64,000 bases of DNA from Chitinivorax sp. PXF-14 (GTDB lineage: Bacteria > Pseudomonadota > Gammaproteobacteria > Burkholderiales > SCOH01). The DNA is taken from NCBI RefSeq assembly GCF_040812015.1, contig NZ_JBFNXJ010000002.1:368157-432156 (forward strand), read 5' to 3'. A program made the position numbers and the translations under genes. The notes under the pieces were generated by a model. That model saw only the letters and a list, made by a program, of their open reading frames with translations, had not been told where the DNA came from and did no database searches. Every line of letters starts with the position of its first letter. The first letter of the stretch is position 1. Of the stretch, positions 23,696 through 32,607 are shown one piece after another.

Positions 23696-24745
23696 TCAAC
23701 CGGCCATCCGGAAACGATGGCGACCATCGGTGCCGGTTTCGCGCACGAGCTGGCCGCGATGCATGAGGTGATTGAGGTGGGCGATCGCCTCGCCCATGGC
23801 GAAAAACAGCTGGTAGGCATCGAGCTCTCGCCCGAACAGCACCTGCAGCGTTTCGATCGTCTGGCGCGGCTCGGCGCAGAACTGGCGCAACACCTCGAGC
23901 CGATCGGCATGATGCGCCTCGAGCGCCGCCACGCGAGCCTGGATGCCCTTGAACGGCCGGCCATGCGACGGCAGCACCAGCGTGTCGGCCGGCAGCGGCA
24001 GAAAGTGCCGGATCGACGAGAGGAAGGCCTTGAGCGGGTCGCCATCGGGCTCGGTCGCCCACACGCCGACATTGGTGCTGATGGTGGGCAGCAACATGTC
24101 GCCCGAGATCAGCACGCCCTTCTGTTCGCAATAGAGCGCGACATGTTCCGGCGAATGGCCGTAGCCGACGATGACATGCCAGTCGCAGCCGTCGACCTCG
24201 ATCACGCTGTGCGGCATGATGCGGCGGAACGTGGCCGGCAGCGAGGGCACGCCCCAGCGATAGCTGTTGCCGCGCGTCGCCAGCAGCTGCAACAGCGCTT
24301 CGTCGACGCCGTGAGCGCGGTATTGCTCGACCATGTGCGTCTTGTTGAAGCCCGCCAGATCGTGCCACACCAGGTGCGCCTGCAGGAACTCGCCCTCCGA
24401 CGCCCACACCGGCGCATTCCAGCGCTGGGCCAGCCAGTCCGCATTGCCGATATGATCGGGATGGTTGTGGGTGAGCAGCACGCGCGTCACGGGCCGACCT
24501 TCCAGGCCATGGGCGAACACCTGCTCCCACAATTCGCGCGTGGCGGGCTTGCCATAACCAGTATCGACGATAGCCCAGCCCTCGCCGTCGCGCAGCAGCC
24601 ACAGGTTGATGTGGTCGAGCGCAAACGGCAGCGGCATGCGCAGCCAGTACACGCCATCGGCAACCTGCAGACAGGTGCCGGCGGCGGGCAATTGATCGCC
24701 CAGCGGGAAATCGAGGGCGTGATCGGAAGGAGAAGCGGAGGTCAT
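23696..24745 (-). CDS. Metallo-beta-lactamase-fold hydrolase
   Basis: 349 residues. LLTHNHPDHIGNADWL is the zinc-binding HxHxDH motif, GYGHSPEH and ISGDMLLP supply further ligands, and a C-terminal helical extension follows, as in LACTB2-like and winged-helix MBL proteins. It is divergent from the MerR regulator of the liu operon. In several betaproteobacteria a similar hydrolase accompanies acyl-CoA catabolic genes, so a thioesterase or lactonase role is possible but not shown. Confidence 0.8.
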   Translation of the reverse strand: MTSASPSDHALDFPLGDQLPAAGTCLQVADGVYWLRMPLPFALDHINLWLLRDGEGWAIVDTGYGKPATRELWEQVFAHGLEGRPVTRVLLTHNHPDHIGNADWLAQRWNAPVWASEGEFLQAHLVWHDLAGFNKTHMVEQYRAHGVDEALLQLLATRGNSYRWGVPSLPATFRRIMPHSVIEVDGCDWHVIVGYGHSPEHVALYCEQKGVLISGDMLLPTISTNVGVWATEPDGDPLKAFLSSIRHFLPLPADTLVLPSHGRPFKGIQARVAALEAHHADRLEVLRQFCAEPRQTIETLQVLFGRELDAYQLFFAMGEAIAHLNHLMHRGQLVRETGTDGRHRFRMAG

Positions 24746-24939
24746 CGTCGTTACTGACTTTTGAGTCTAATTACTAAATTCTGCCCGTGCCCGGCCCGTT
24801 TGGCTAGCTGAGCGGCTCTGACGCTGCGCCGATGCAGCCTGGAAGCCCCGCCCATCGCGGCGCGAAGTGAGCGCTTGCTTAAGGTGCGGCGGCCAATCTG
24901 CTATATTCTGGGCACCCCATGCCCGAACAAGGGAAATCC

Positions 24940-25326
24940 ATGCCCGACGCCGATTCCACCCCCACCTTCACGATCACCGACCTGGCACGCGAATTCGACG
25001 TGACCACGCGCACCATCCGTTTTTACGAAGACGAAGGGCTGCTCGCACCCCAGCGCGTCGGCCGCAACCGCCTCTACAGCCCGCGCGACAAGACCCGGCT
25101 GAAGCTGATCCTGCGCGGCAAGCGCCTGGGCTTTGCGTTGGGCGAAATCCGCGAGCTGTTCGACCTCTACGACCTGGCGCAGGACGAGAAGCCCCAGCTG
25201 CGCCTGTTGCTCGAACATGTGTCGGCCAAGCGCGCCCTGCTCGAACAGCAGAAGCAGGATATCGACATCGTGCTCGCCGAAATGACCGCGCTCGAGGAAC
25301 GTTGCATGAGCATCCTGAACCAGTAA
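24940..25326 (+). CDS. liuR: MerR-family regulator of leucine catabolism (LiuR-like)
   Basis: 128 residues. The MerR helix-turn-helix reads FTITDLAREFDVTTRTIRFY with EDEGLLAPQR as the wing, followed by a long dimer coiled coil and no cysteine metal site, as in LiuR. ATG at 24940 is chosen over 24919 because AAGGGA lies six bases before it. LiuR proteins repress branched-chain amino acid and acyl-CoA degradation genes. A matching operator lies at 25343-25358 in front of the operon. Confidence 0.85.
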   Translation: MPDADSTPTFTITDLAREFDVTTRTIRFYEDEGLLAPQRVGRNRLYSPRDKTRLKLILRGKRLGFALGEIRELFDLYDLAQDEKPQLRLLLEHVSAKRALLEQQKQDIDIVLAEMTALEERCMSILNQ

Positions 25327-25342
25327 AAATTTTGGTCGCAAA

Positions 25343-25371
25343 TTGACGTTAACGTAAACTGCAGATAAAGT
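25343..25371 (+). promoter_or_regulatory. LiuR-type operator overlapping the liu promoter
   Basis: TTGACGTTAACGTAAA (25343-25358) is a palindrome with one mismatch per half, of the form described for LiuR sites in proteobacteria. TTGACG (25343-25348) also serves as a -35 box, with TAAAGT (25366-25371) 17 bases away as a weak -10, so the operator covers the -35 and spacer. Confidence 0.65.
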
Positions 25372-25529
25372 TGAATGCCATACGATTCAAGCAAACGATT
25401 GCTTGAATCAGCCGCAGCCGAGCGCGACTCGTCAGGCCAAAGGCCGGCGCGTTGACTAACATGAAAACAATTGCTCGTACCGGCATAGGTCCGCCCGCCT
25501 TACAACCGATATCTGGATGGAGAACGATC

Positions 25530-26696
25530 ATGCTGAGCTACCCTAGCCTCAATTTCGCCCTCGGCGACACCATCGACATGCTGCGCGATTCCGTGCAGGG
25601 CTTCGTCGCCAAGGAGCTGGCGCCGCGCGCCAGCGAGATCGAGCGCGACAACGCCTTCCCGGCCGACATGTGGCGCAAGTTCGGCGACATGGGCCTATTG
25701 GGCCTGACGGTCGAGGAGGAATACGGCGGCGCCAACCTGGGCTACCTCGCCCACATCGTGGCGATGGAGGAGATCAGCCGCGGCTCGAGTGCGGTCGGCC
25801 TCTCCTACGGCGCGCACTCGAACCTGTGCGTCAACCAGATCCGCAAGAACGGCAGCGAGGCACAGAAAAAGAAATACCTGCCCAAGCTGATCTCGGGCGA
25901 ATACGTCGGCGCGCTGGCGATGAGCGAACCCAACGCCGGCTCCGACGTCGTCAGCATGAAGCTGCGCGCCGACAAGAAGGGCGACCGCTACGTGCTCAAT
26001 GGCTCGAAGATGTGGATCACCAATGGCGGCGACGCCGACGTGCTGGTGGTCTATGCCAAGACCGACCCCAGCGCCGGCCCGCGCGGCATGACAGCCTTCC
26101 TGATCGAAAAGGGCATGAAGGGTTTCAGCGCCGCCAACAAGCTCGACAAGCTCGGCATGCGCGGCTCCAACACCTATCCGCTGTTCTTCGATGACGTCGA
26201 GGTGCCCGAGGAAAATGTGCTGGGCCAGGTTGGCCGTGGCGTCAACGTGCTGATGAGCGGCCTCGACTACGAGCGCGCGGTGCTGGCCGCGGGCCCACTG
26301 GGCATCATGCAGGCCTGCATGGACGTGGTTGTCCCCTACCTGCACGAGCGCAAGCAATTCGACCAGCCGATCGGCGAATTCCAGCTGATGCAGGGCAAGC
26401 TCGCCGACATGTACACCACGCTGACCGCCTGCCGCGCCTACGTCTACGCCGTCGGCCAGGCGCTCGACCGCGGCGAGACCACGCGCAAGGATGCCGCCGG
26501 CGCGATTCTCTACGCCGCCGAAAAAGCCACCTGGATGGCCGGCGAAGCGATCCAGTGCCTGGGCGGCAACGGCTATATCAACGACTTCCCCGCCGGCCGC
26601 CTGTGGCGCGACGCCAAGCTCTACGAGATCGGCGCCGGCACCAGCGAGATCCGCCGCATGCTGATCGGGCGTGAGCTGTTCAAGGAAACGGAATAA
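25530..26696 (+). CDS. liuA: Isovaleryl-CoA dehydrogenase
   Basis: 388 residues, FAD acyl-CoA dehydrogenase. It oxidises isovaleryl-CoA to 3-methylcrotonyl-CoA. Diagnostic of this subfamily, the catalytic glutamate is on the helix read as [16 protein letters not shown], while the usual position near the C-terminus is replaced ([12 protein letters not shown]). ATG at 25530 has GGAGA seven bases upstream; the longer frame from 25452 runs through the leader. It is the first structural gene after the operator. Confidence 0.95.
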   Translation: MLSYPSLNFALGDTIDMLRDSVQGFVAKELAPRASEIERDNAFPADMWRKFGDMGLLGLTVEEEYGGANLGYLAHIVAMEEISRGSSAVGLSYGAHSNLCVNQIRKNGSEAQKKKYLPKLISGEYVGALAMSEPNAGSDVVSMKLRADKKGDRYVLNGSKMWITNGGDADVLVVYAKTDPSAGPRGMTAFLIEKGMKGFSAANKLDKLGMRGSNTYPLFFDDVEVPEENVLGQVGRGVNVLMSGLDYERAVLAAGPLGIMQACMDVVVPYLHERKQFDQPIGEFQLMQGKLADMYTTLTACRAYVYAVGQALDRGETTRKDAAGAILYAAEKATWMAGEAIQCLGGNGYINDFPAGRLWRDAKLYEIGAGTSEIRRMLIGRELFKETE

Positions 26697-26719
26697 CCCC
26701 CCCTGGCGACGGGGGGGTT
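26695..26719 (+). other. Perfect stem-loop between liuA and the thiolase gene
   Basis: AACCCCCCC and GGGGGGGTT form a nine-base stem around a seven-base loop. It overlaps the liuA stop codon. No T run follows, so it is not a standard terminator; it may block 3' exonucleases and so set liuA expression above the downstream genes. Confidence 0.55.
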
Positions 26720-26760
26720 GTGCACGAGCCGGCTTTTCAAACCTCAATCAGGACCTGACC

Positions 26761-27945
26761 ATGACCACCGACGCCATCGTAATCGTCTCCGCCGCGCGCA
26801 CGCCCATGGGCGGCTTCCAGGGCGACTTCAACGCCTTGTCGGCCTCCGACCTCGGCTCGGTGGCCGTCAGGGCGGCGGTCGAGCGCGCCGGCCTGCAACC
26901 AGCCGACATCGACGAACTGATCTTCGGCAACTGCCTGTTCGCGGGCCAGGGCCAGGCGCCGGCACGGCAGGCAGCGCTCAAGGGCGGGCTGCCGCTGTCG
27001 GTCAACTGCACCACGATCTCGAAGATGTGCGGCTCGGGCATGAAGGCAATCATGTTCGCCCACGACATGCTCAAGGCCGGCAACAACACCGCCATGCTGG
27101 TCGGCGGCATGGAGAGCATGAGCAACAGCCCCTACATCCTGCCCAAGGCACGCGGCGGCTATCGTCTCGGCCACGGCGAGATCAAGGACCACATGTTCCT
27201 CGACGGCCTCGAAGACGCCTACGACAAGGGTCGCCTGATGGGCACCTTCGCCGAGGAATGCGCAGAGAGATACGGTTTCACGCGCGGCCAGCAGGACGAA
27301 TTTGCGATCACCTCCACCATGCGTGCGCAGAAAGCCATCAACGCGGGGCGCTTCAATGACGAAATCGTCGCCGTCACCGTGCCGGGCAAGAAAGGCGATG
27401 TCCAGGTCACGATCGACGAGCAGCCGCTCAAGGCCAATCTGGATAAGATCCCGCAACTGAAGCCCGCCTTCCGCAAGGATGGCACGGTGACACCGGCCAA
27501 TTCGAGCTCGATCTCGGATGGCGCGGCGGCGCTCGTGGTAATGCGCGAATCCGATGCGCTGGCACGCGGCCTCAAGCCGCTGGCTCGCATCGTCGGCCAT
27601 GCCACTCATGCGCATGAGCCCAGCTGGTTCACCACCGCCCCGGTCGGCGCGATGCAGAAGCTGTTCGCCAAAACGGGCTGGACGCCGGCCCAGGTCGACC
27701 TGTTCGAGATCAACGAAGCCTTCGCCGTGGTGACCATGGCCGCGATGAAGGAGCTCGGCCTGCCTCACGACAAGGTCAACGTCCATGGCGGTGCCTGCGC
27801 GCTCGGCCACCCAATCGGCGCCTCGGGCGCGCGCATCGTCGTCACGCTGATCCACGCGCTCAAGCAGTATGGCAAGCAGCGGGGCGTGGCCAGCCTGTGC
27901 ATCGGCGGTGGCGAGGCCACGGCCATGGCGATCGAATTGCTGTAA
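26761..27945 (+). CDS. Acetyl-CoA C-acyltransferase (thiolase)
   Basis: 394 residues. The acylated cysteine is in [14 protein letters not shown], the His in EINEAFAVV, and the C-terminal base in [16 protein letters not shown]. Thiolases cleave 3-ketoacyl-CoA or condense acetyl-CoA. In this operon it could process the acetoacetyl-CoA formed after the HMG-CoA lyase step or the products of the neighbouring dehydrogenase. AGGA lies seven bases before ATG 26761. Confidence 0.92.
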   Translation: MTTDAIVIVSAARTPMGGFQGDFNALSASDLGSVAVRAAVERAGLQPADIDELIFGNCLFAGQGQAPARQAALKGGLPLSVNCTTISKMCGSGMKAIMFAHDMLKAGNNTAMLVGGMESMSNSPYILPKARGGYRLGHGEIKDHMFLDGLEDAYDKGRLMGTFAEECAERYGFTRGQQDEFAITSTMRAQKAINAGRFNDEIVAVTVPGKKGDVQVTIDEQPLKANLDKIPQLKPAFRKDGTVTPANSSSISDGAAALVVMRESDALARGLKPLARIVGHATHAHEPSWFTTAPVGAMQKLFAKTGWTPAQVDLFEINEAFAVVTMAAMKELGLPHDKVNVHGGACALGHPIGASGARIVVTLIHALKQYGKQRGVASLCIGGGEATAMAIELL

Positions 27946-27958
27946 GCGCGGAGCCCCC

Positions 27959-28435
27959 GTGAAACTGCATTTCGAAGACCTGACGCCGGGCCGCGTCTTC
28001 CTTGGTGGCCCGATCGACGTTGACAGCGGCGAGGTCAACGCCTTTGCCGCGCGCTACGACCCGCAGCCCTTCCATCTCGATGCCACCGCCGGCGCCCAAA
28101 GCGTGTTCGGCGCCCAGGTGGCGTCGGGCTGGCAGACGGCGGCACTGACCATGCGCATGCTCACCGATTCGCCATTGAACCAGATCGCCAACGGACTGGT
28201 CGGCCTGCAGGTCGACAAACTGGTGTGGCACCGCCCGGTCAAGCCCGGCGACAGCCTGCGCGCGGAGTTCGACATCGTCGGCCGCAAACGCTCGCAGTCG
28301 CGCCCGGGGTTTGGCGTCGTCAATGCCGCCTGGCGTACCTACAACCAACATGGCGAGCTGGTCATGAGCCTGGAAAACGCCATGTGGGTCGCCGTGCGCG
28401 GCCCCGCCCAGCCCGATGAGGAACCCTCGATATGA
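27959..28435 (+). CDS. MaoC-like dehydratase
   Basis: 158 residues, GTG start with GGAG five bases upstream. The single hotdog MaoC domain has the hydratase-2 style [21 protein letters not shown] motif (Asp and His pair). Such proteins hydrate enoyl-CoAs of R stereochemistry or act on related thioesters. It starts 13 bases after the thiolase stop and its own stop overlaps the next ATG (ATGA), so translation is coupled to the following acyl-CoA dehydrogenase. Confidence 0.85.
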   Translation: MKLHFEDLTPGRVFLGGPIDVDSGEVNAFAARYDPQPFHLDATAGAQSVFGAQVASGWQTAALTMRMLTDSPLNQIANGLVGLQVDKLVWHRPVKPGDSLRAEFDIVGRKRSQSRPGFGVVNAAWRTYNQHGELVMSLENAMWVAVRGPAQPDEEPSI

Positions 28436-29571
28436 TGCTGACTGCCGAGCAGTTGCAGATCCGTGATGCCGTGCGCGCCTACGCCCAGGAGAAGCTCGCC
28501 ATCAGCGCCGGGCTGCGCGACCAGACCCACGCCTTTCCGTCCGACGAGCTGAGGGAGCTGGCCGAGCTGGGCCTGATGGGCCTGGTGGTGCCGACCGAGT
28601 GGGGCGGCGCGGGGCTCGACTATGTCTCGGCGGCCGTCGCCATCGAAGAGGTCGCCGCCGGCGATGGCGCGGTCTCGACCATCATCTCGGTACAGAATTC
28701 GGTCGTCTGCGGGCCAATCCTCGCCTTCGGCCACGACCTCCACAAGGAACGCTACCTGCGCCCACTGGCGAGCGGCGAGCAGCTTGGCTGCTTCTGCCTG
28801 ACCGAGCCGCATGTCGGCTCGGACGCCGGCGCCATCAAGACGCGCGCGACCCGCACCGGCGCGCACTACCTGCTGTCGGGCAGCAAGCAGTTCATCACCA
28901 GCGGCAAGAATGCCGATATCGCGATCGTGATCGCCGTCACCGACCCGGCCGCCGGTAAAAAAGGCATCAGCGCCTTCATCGTGCCGACCGACCTGCCCGG
29001 CTTCATCATCACCAAGGTCGAGGACAAACTCGGCCAGCATGGCTCGGATACGGTGCAGATCGCGTTCGACGACTGCCGCGTGCCGGCAGCCAACCTGCTC
29101 GGCGCGGAAGGCGAAGGCTACCGCATCGCGCTGGCCAATCTCGAATCGGGCCGCATCGGCATCGCCGCACAGGCGGTGGGCATGGCGCGTGCCGCCTATG
29201 AATGCGCGCTGCGCTATGCGCAGGAACGCGAGACCTTCGGTAAGAAGATTTACGAACACGAGGCGGTGTCGTTCCGCCTCGCCGACTGCGCCACCCAGAT
29301 CGAGGCTGCGCGCCAGCTGGTATGGCACGCAGCACTGCTCAAGGATGCCGGCCAGCCCTGCCTCAAGGAGGCCTCGATGGCCAAGCTGTTCGCCTCGGAA
29401 ATGGCCGAGCGGGTGTGCTCGGCTGCGCTGCAGACGCTCGGCGGCTACGGCTATCTCGCCGATTTCCCGGTCGAGCGCATCTATCGCGACGTGCGCGTGA
29501 CGCAGATCTACGAGGGCACCAGCGACATCCAGAAGCTCGTCATCGCGCGCGAAATCGTCAAAGACCTCTAG
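28432..29571 (+). CDS. Acyl-CoA dehydrogenase (short/branched-chain type)
   Basis: 379 residues. Unlike liuA this enzyme has the catalytic glutamate in the usual place (RVTQIYEGTSDIQKLVIARE). The FAD and substrate motifs LTEPHVGSDAG and LSGSKQFITSGK are present. It is most like short-chain or 2-methylbutyryl/isobutyryl-CoA dehydrogenases. An ATG at 28435 is an equally possible start. Its presence suggests the operon handles a second acyl-CoA besides isovaleryl-CoA. Confidence 0.9.
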   Translation: MMLTAEQLQIRDAVRAYAQEKLAISAGLRDQTHAFPSDELRELAELGLMGLVVPTEWGGAGLDYVSAAVAIEEVAAGDGAVSTIISVQNSVVCGPILAFGHDLHKERYLRPLASGEQLGCFCLTEPHVGSDAGAIKTRATRTGAHYLLSGSKQFITSGKNADIAIVIAVTDPAAGKKGISAFIVPTDLPGFIITKVEDKLGQHGSDTVQIAFDDCRVPAANLLGAEGEGYRIALANLESGRIGIAAQAVGMARAAYECALRYAQERETFGKKIYEHEAVSFRLADCATQIEAARQLVWHAALLKDAGQPCLKEASMAKLFASEMAERVCSAALQTLGGYGYLADFPVERIYRDVRVTQIYEGTSDIQKLVIAREIVKDL

Positions 29572-29610
29572 CACCGCCTGCCCGGTGCGCCATTTGCGAA
29601 CTGCCATCAC

Positions 29611-31218
29611 ATGAATACGATCAAGAACACCATCAACAATCGTTCCGAAGCCTTCAGGCAGAACGCCGATGCCATGCAGGCGCTGGTTGCCGACCTGCGC
29701 GCCAAGGTCGAGCAGATCCGCCTGGGTGGCGGCGACGATGCGCGGCAGAAGCACCTCGCACGCGGCAAGTTGCTGCCACGCGACCGTGTGCGCGCCCTGC
29801 TCGACCCGGGCTCGCCCTTTCTCGAGCTCGGCCAGTTTGCCGCGTGGGATCAATACGACAACCAGGTGCCAGCGGCCGGCCTGATCGCCGGCATCGGCCG
29901 GGTGGCCGGCACCGAGTGCATGATCATCGCCAACGATGCGACGGTGAAAGGCGGCACCTACTACCCGCTGACGGTGAAGAAGCATCTGCGCGCGCAGGAG
30001 ATCGCGGCGCAGAACCGCCTGCCCTGCATCGCGCTGGTCGACTCGGGTGGCGCCAACCTGCCGAACCAGGACGAGGTCTTCCCCGACCGCGACCATTTCG
30101 GCCGCATCTTCTTCAATCAGGCCAACCTGTCGGCGCAAGGCGTGCCGCAGATCGCCTGCGTGATGGGCTCGTGCACGGCTGGTGGCGCCTATGTGCCGGC
30201 GATGTCGGACTACTCGATCATCGTCAGGAAGCAAGGCACGATCTTCCTTGCCGGCCCGCCGCTGGTGCGCGCCGCGACCGGTGAAGTGGTCAGCGCAGAA
30301 GACTTGGGCGGCGCCGACGTCCATGCGCGCACCTCGGGCGTCTCCGACTACTACGCCCACAACGACCGCCACGCCCTGAGCATGGTGCGCCGCGTCGTCG
30401 GCAACCTGAACTGGAAGAAGCCGATGGACGTGGTGACCCGGCCGGTCGAGGCCCCCGCCTACCCGGCCGAAGACCTCTACGGCATCGTCTCCACCGATCT
30501 GAAGAAACCCTTCGACGTGCGCCAGGTGATCGCACGCATCGTCGACGGCAGCCATTTCGACGAGTTCAAGGAGCTCTACGGCACCACGCTGGTGTGCGGC
30601 TTCGCCCACATCTTCGGCTACCCGGTCGGCATCCTCGCCAACAATGGTGTGTTGTTCTCCGAATCGGCGCTGAAGGGCGCGCATTTCGTCGAACTGTGCT
30701 CGCAGCGCGGCATCCCGCTGGTGTTCCTGCAGAACATTACCGGCTTCATGGTCGGCAGCAAGTACGAAGCCGGCGGCATCGCCAAGGATGGCGCCAAGCT
30801 GGTGACGGCGGTGGCGACGACCAAGGTGCCCAAGTTCACCGTAATCATCGGCGGCAGCTTTGGCGCCGGCAACTATGGCATGTGCGGCCGTGCCTACTCG
30901 CCGCGTTTCCTGTGGATGTGGCCGAACGCGCGCATCTCGGTCATGGGTGGCGAGCAGGCGGCCGGCGTGATGGCGCAGGTACGCAAGGATGCGCTGGAGA
31001 AACAGGGCAAGGCGCTGAGCGCCGAGGACGAGGAAAAGATCAAGGCGCCGATCCGCAACCAGTTCGAACAGCAGGCCCACCCCTATTACGCCTCCAGCCG
31101 GCTGTGGGACGACGGCATCATCGATCCGGCCGACACGCGCACGGTGCTCGGCCTGGCGATCTCGGCCTCGCTCAACGCCCCGATCGAGCCGACGCGGTTC
31201 GGCCTGTTCCGCATGTAA
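29611..31218 (+). CDS. liuB: Methylcrotonyl-CoA carboxylase, carboxyltransferase (beta) subunit
   Basis: 535 residues, the standard MCC-beta length. The carboxyltransferase domain has [20 protein letters not shown] and the acyl-CoA loop [18 protein letters not shown]. With the biotin subunit encoded by liuD it carboxylates 3-methylcrotonyl-CoA to 3-methylglutaconyl-CoA. Beta and alpha genes are separated by a GNAT gene and liuC. Confidence 0.96.
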   Translation: MNTIKNTINNRSEAFRQNADAMQALVADLRAKVEQIRLGGGDDARQKHLARGKLLPRDRVRALLDPGSPFLELGQFAAWDQYDNQVPAAGLIAGIGRVAGTECMIIANDATVKGGTYYPLTVKKHLRAQEIAAQNRLPCIALVDSGGANLPNQDEVFPDRDHFGRIFFNQANLSAQGVPQIACVMGSCTAGGAYVPAMSDYSIIVRKQGTIFLAGPPLVRAATGEVVSAEDLGGADVHARTSGVSDYYAHNDRHALSMVRRVVGNLNWKKPMDVVTRPVEAPAYPAEDLYGIVSTDLKKPFDVRQVIARIVDGSHFDEFKELYGTTLVCGFAHIFGYPVGILANNGVLFSESALKGAHFVELCSQRGIPLVFLQNITGFMVGSKYEAGGIAKDGAKLVTAVATTKVPKFTVIIGGSFGAGNYGMCGRAYSPRFLWMWPNARISVMGGEQAAGVMAQVRKDALEKQGKALSAEDEEKIKAPIRNQFEQQAHPYYASSRLWDDGIIDPADTRTVLGLAISASLNAPIEPTRFGLFRM

Positions 31219-31228
31219 GACGACAGCC

Positions 31229-31813
31229 ATGGCCAATCCACTGGATTTCCCGCCGCTCGGGCCCGCCTTCGGGCTGCCCGACGCCTGGTCGAGCGACACG
31301 CTGCAATTCGCACGCGCCACGCACGCCGATGTGCCGGTGATGCGCGCGCTGTTCAACTCCAACGCCCGGCTGGCCGACGTCGACCCGAGCTTCGGGGAAT
31401 GGCCCAGCGAGGTCTACGACGAGCTCGTGGCACAGCAGAACGAAGGCCGTGAAGCCACCTACCCGCTCGGCGTGCGGCTGATCCGGCGTGGCGACGGCAG
31501 CGCCATCGGCTACTGCCATTACCGCTTCAATTTTCCCAACGACGGCATGTTCACCATCGCCATGTTCGTGCTCGGCTTTGATTTCCAGGGCCAGCACCAT
31601 GGCCGCGAGGCGCTCGGCTCGCTGGTCGCGCAAGCCCGCCGCGACCCGCGCATCCACAGCGCCTGCGCCGAAGTCTACGTCACCAACGACGGCGCGCTGA
31701 GCTTCTGGTTCCGTCAGGGCTTCGACCGCATCATGCGCAAGCGCAGCACCGAAGACCATGGCCGTACCTTCCGCAGCATGATGCTGTGCCGCAACCTGAG
31801 AGACGATCAATGA
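31229..31813 (+). CDS. GNAT-family N-acetyltransferase
   Basis: 194 residues. The core GNAT region shows MFVLGFDFQGQHHGREALGSL (the acetyl-CoA binding Q/R-x2-G-x-G/A type loop, here degenerate) followed by VYVTNDGALSFWFRQGFDRI. The gene begins 10 bases after liuB and its TGA overlaps the liuC ATG by four bases, so it is coupled into the operon. It is not part of the known leucine pathway; a role in acylating or de-acylating an enzyme or CoA intermediate is speculation. Confidence 0.75.
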   Translation: MANPLDFPPLGPAFGLPDAWSSDTLQFARATHADVPVMRALFNSNARLADVDPSFGEWPSEVYDELVAQQNEGREATYPLGVRLIRRGDGSAIGYCHYRFNFPNDGMFTIAMFVLGFDFQGQHHGREALGSLVAQARRDPRIHSACAEVYVTNDGALSFWFRQGFDRIMRKRSTEDHGRTFRSMMLCRNLRDDQ

Positions 31814-32604
31814 CCCCAGCCATCCTCACCTCGCTCGATGCGCGCGGCGTGGCCGAAATCCGCCTCAACCGGCCGGCGCTGCACAATGCCTTCGACGACA
31901 CGCTGATCGCCGACCTCACCGCCGAGCTGGCCGCCTTCGACGCCGACCCGGCGGTGCGCGTGCTGGTGCTCGCGGCCGAGGGCAAGAGCTTCTCGGCCGG
32001 CGCCGATCTCAACTGGATGAAACGCATGGCCGGCTACGGCCAGGCCGAGAATCTCGACGACGCGCGCGCGCTGGCTCAACTGATGCAGACCTTGAACCAG
32101 ATGCGCGTGCCGACGATCGCCCGCGTGCAGGGCGCGGCATTTGGCGGCGGCGTCGGGCTCGCGGCCTGCTGCGACATCGTCGTGGCCAGCGAGCGCGCCA
32201 GCTTCAGCCTGTCCGAAGTCAGGCTGGGCCTGATCCCGGCCGTGATCAGCCCGTATGTGGTGGGCAAGATCGGCGCCAGCCAAGCCCGCCGCTACTTCCT
32301 CACGGCGGAGCGCTTCGACGCCGCAACCGCACTGCGCCTCGGGCTCGTCCACGAAGTGGTCGGCGACGCCGCGCTCGACGACACCGTCGCCACCCTCGTC
32401 GCCGCCATGCTCGACAACGGGCCACAGGCGATGGGTGCGGCCAAGCAGCTGATCGCGCGCGTCGCAGGCCAGCCCATCGACGCCGCCCTGATCGACGACA
32501 CCGCGCAGCGCATCGCCACGATACGCGCCACCACCGAAGGCAGGGAAGGCTTGACGGCCTTTCTCGAAAAACGCAGCCCGAGCTGGGCCAACCAACAAGG
32601 CTAG
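31810..32604 (+). CDS. liuC: Methylglutaconyl-CoA hydratase
   Basis: 264 residues, crotonase fold. GKSFSAGADLNWMKRM and QGAAFGGGVGLAACCD form the oxyanion hole, and LSEVRLGLIPAVISPYV contains the hydratase glutamate region. It hydrates 3-methylglutaconyl-CoA to HMG-CoA. ATG at 31810 overlaps the GNAT stop; three bases separate it from liuD. Confidence 0.92.
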   Translation: MTPAILTSLDARGVAEIRLNRPALHNAFDDTLIADLTAELAAFDADPAVRVLVLAAEGKSFSAGADLNWMKRMAGYGQAENLDDARALAQLMQTLNQMRVPTIARVQGAAFGGGVGLAACCDIVVASERASFSLSEVRLGLIPAVISPYVVGKIGASQARRYFLTAERFDAATALRLGLVHEVVGDAALDDTVATLVAAMLDNGPQAMGAAKQLIARVAGQPIDAALIDDTAQRIATIRATTEGREGLTAFLEKRSPSWANQQG

Positions 32605-32607
32605 ACC

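Noticed and set aside
28339..31362. Open frame of about 1000 codons opposite the dehydrogenase and liuB genes
   Set aside because: Antisense to conserved operon genes; composition typical of a shadow frame.
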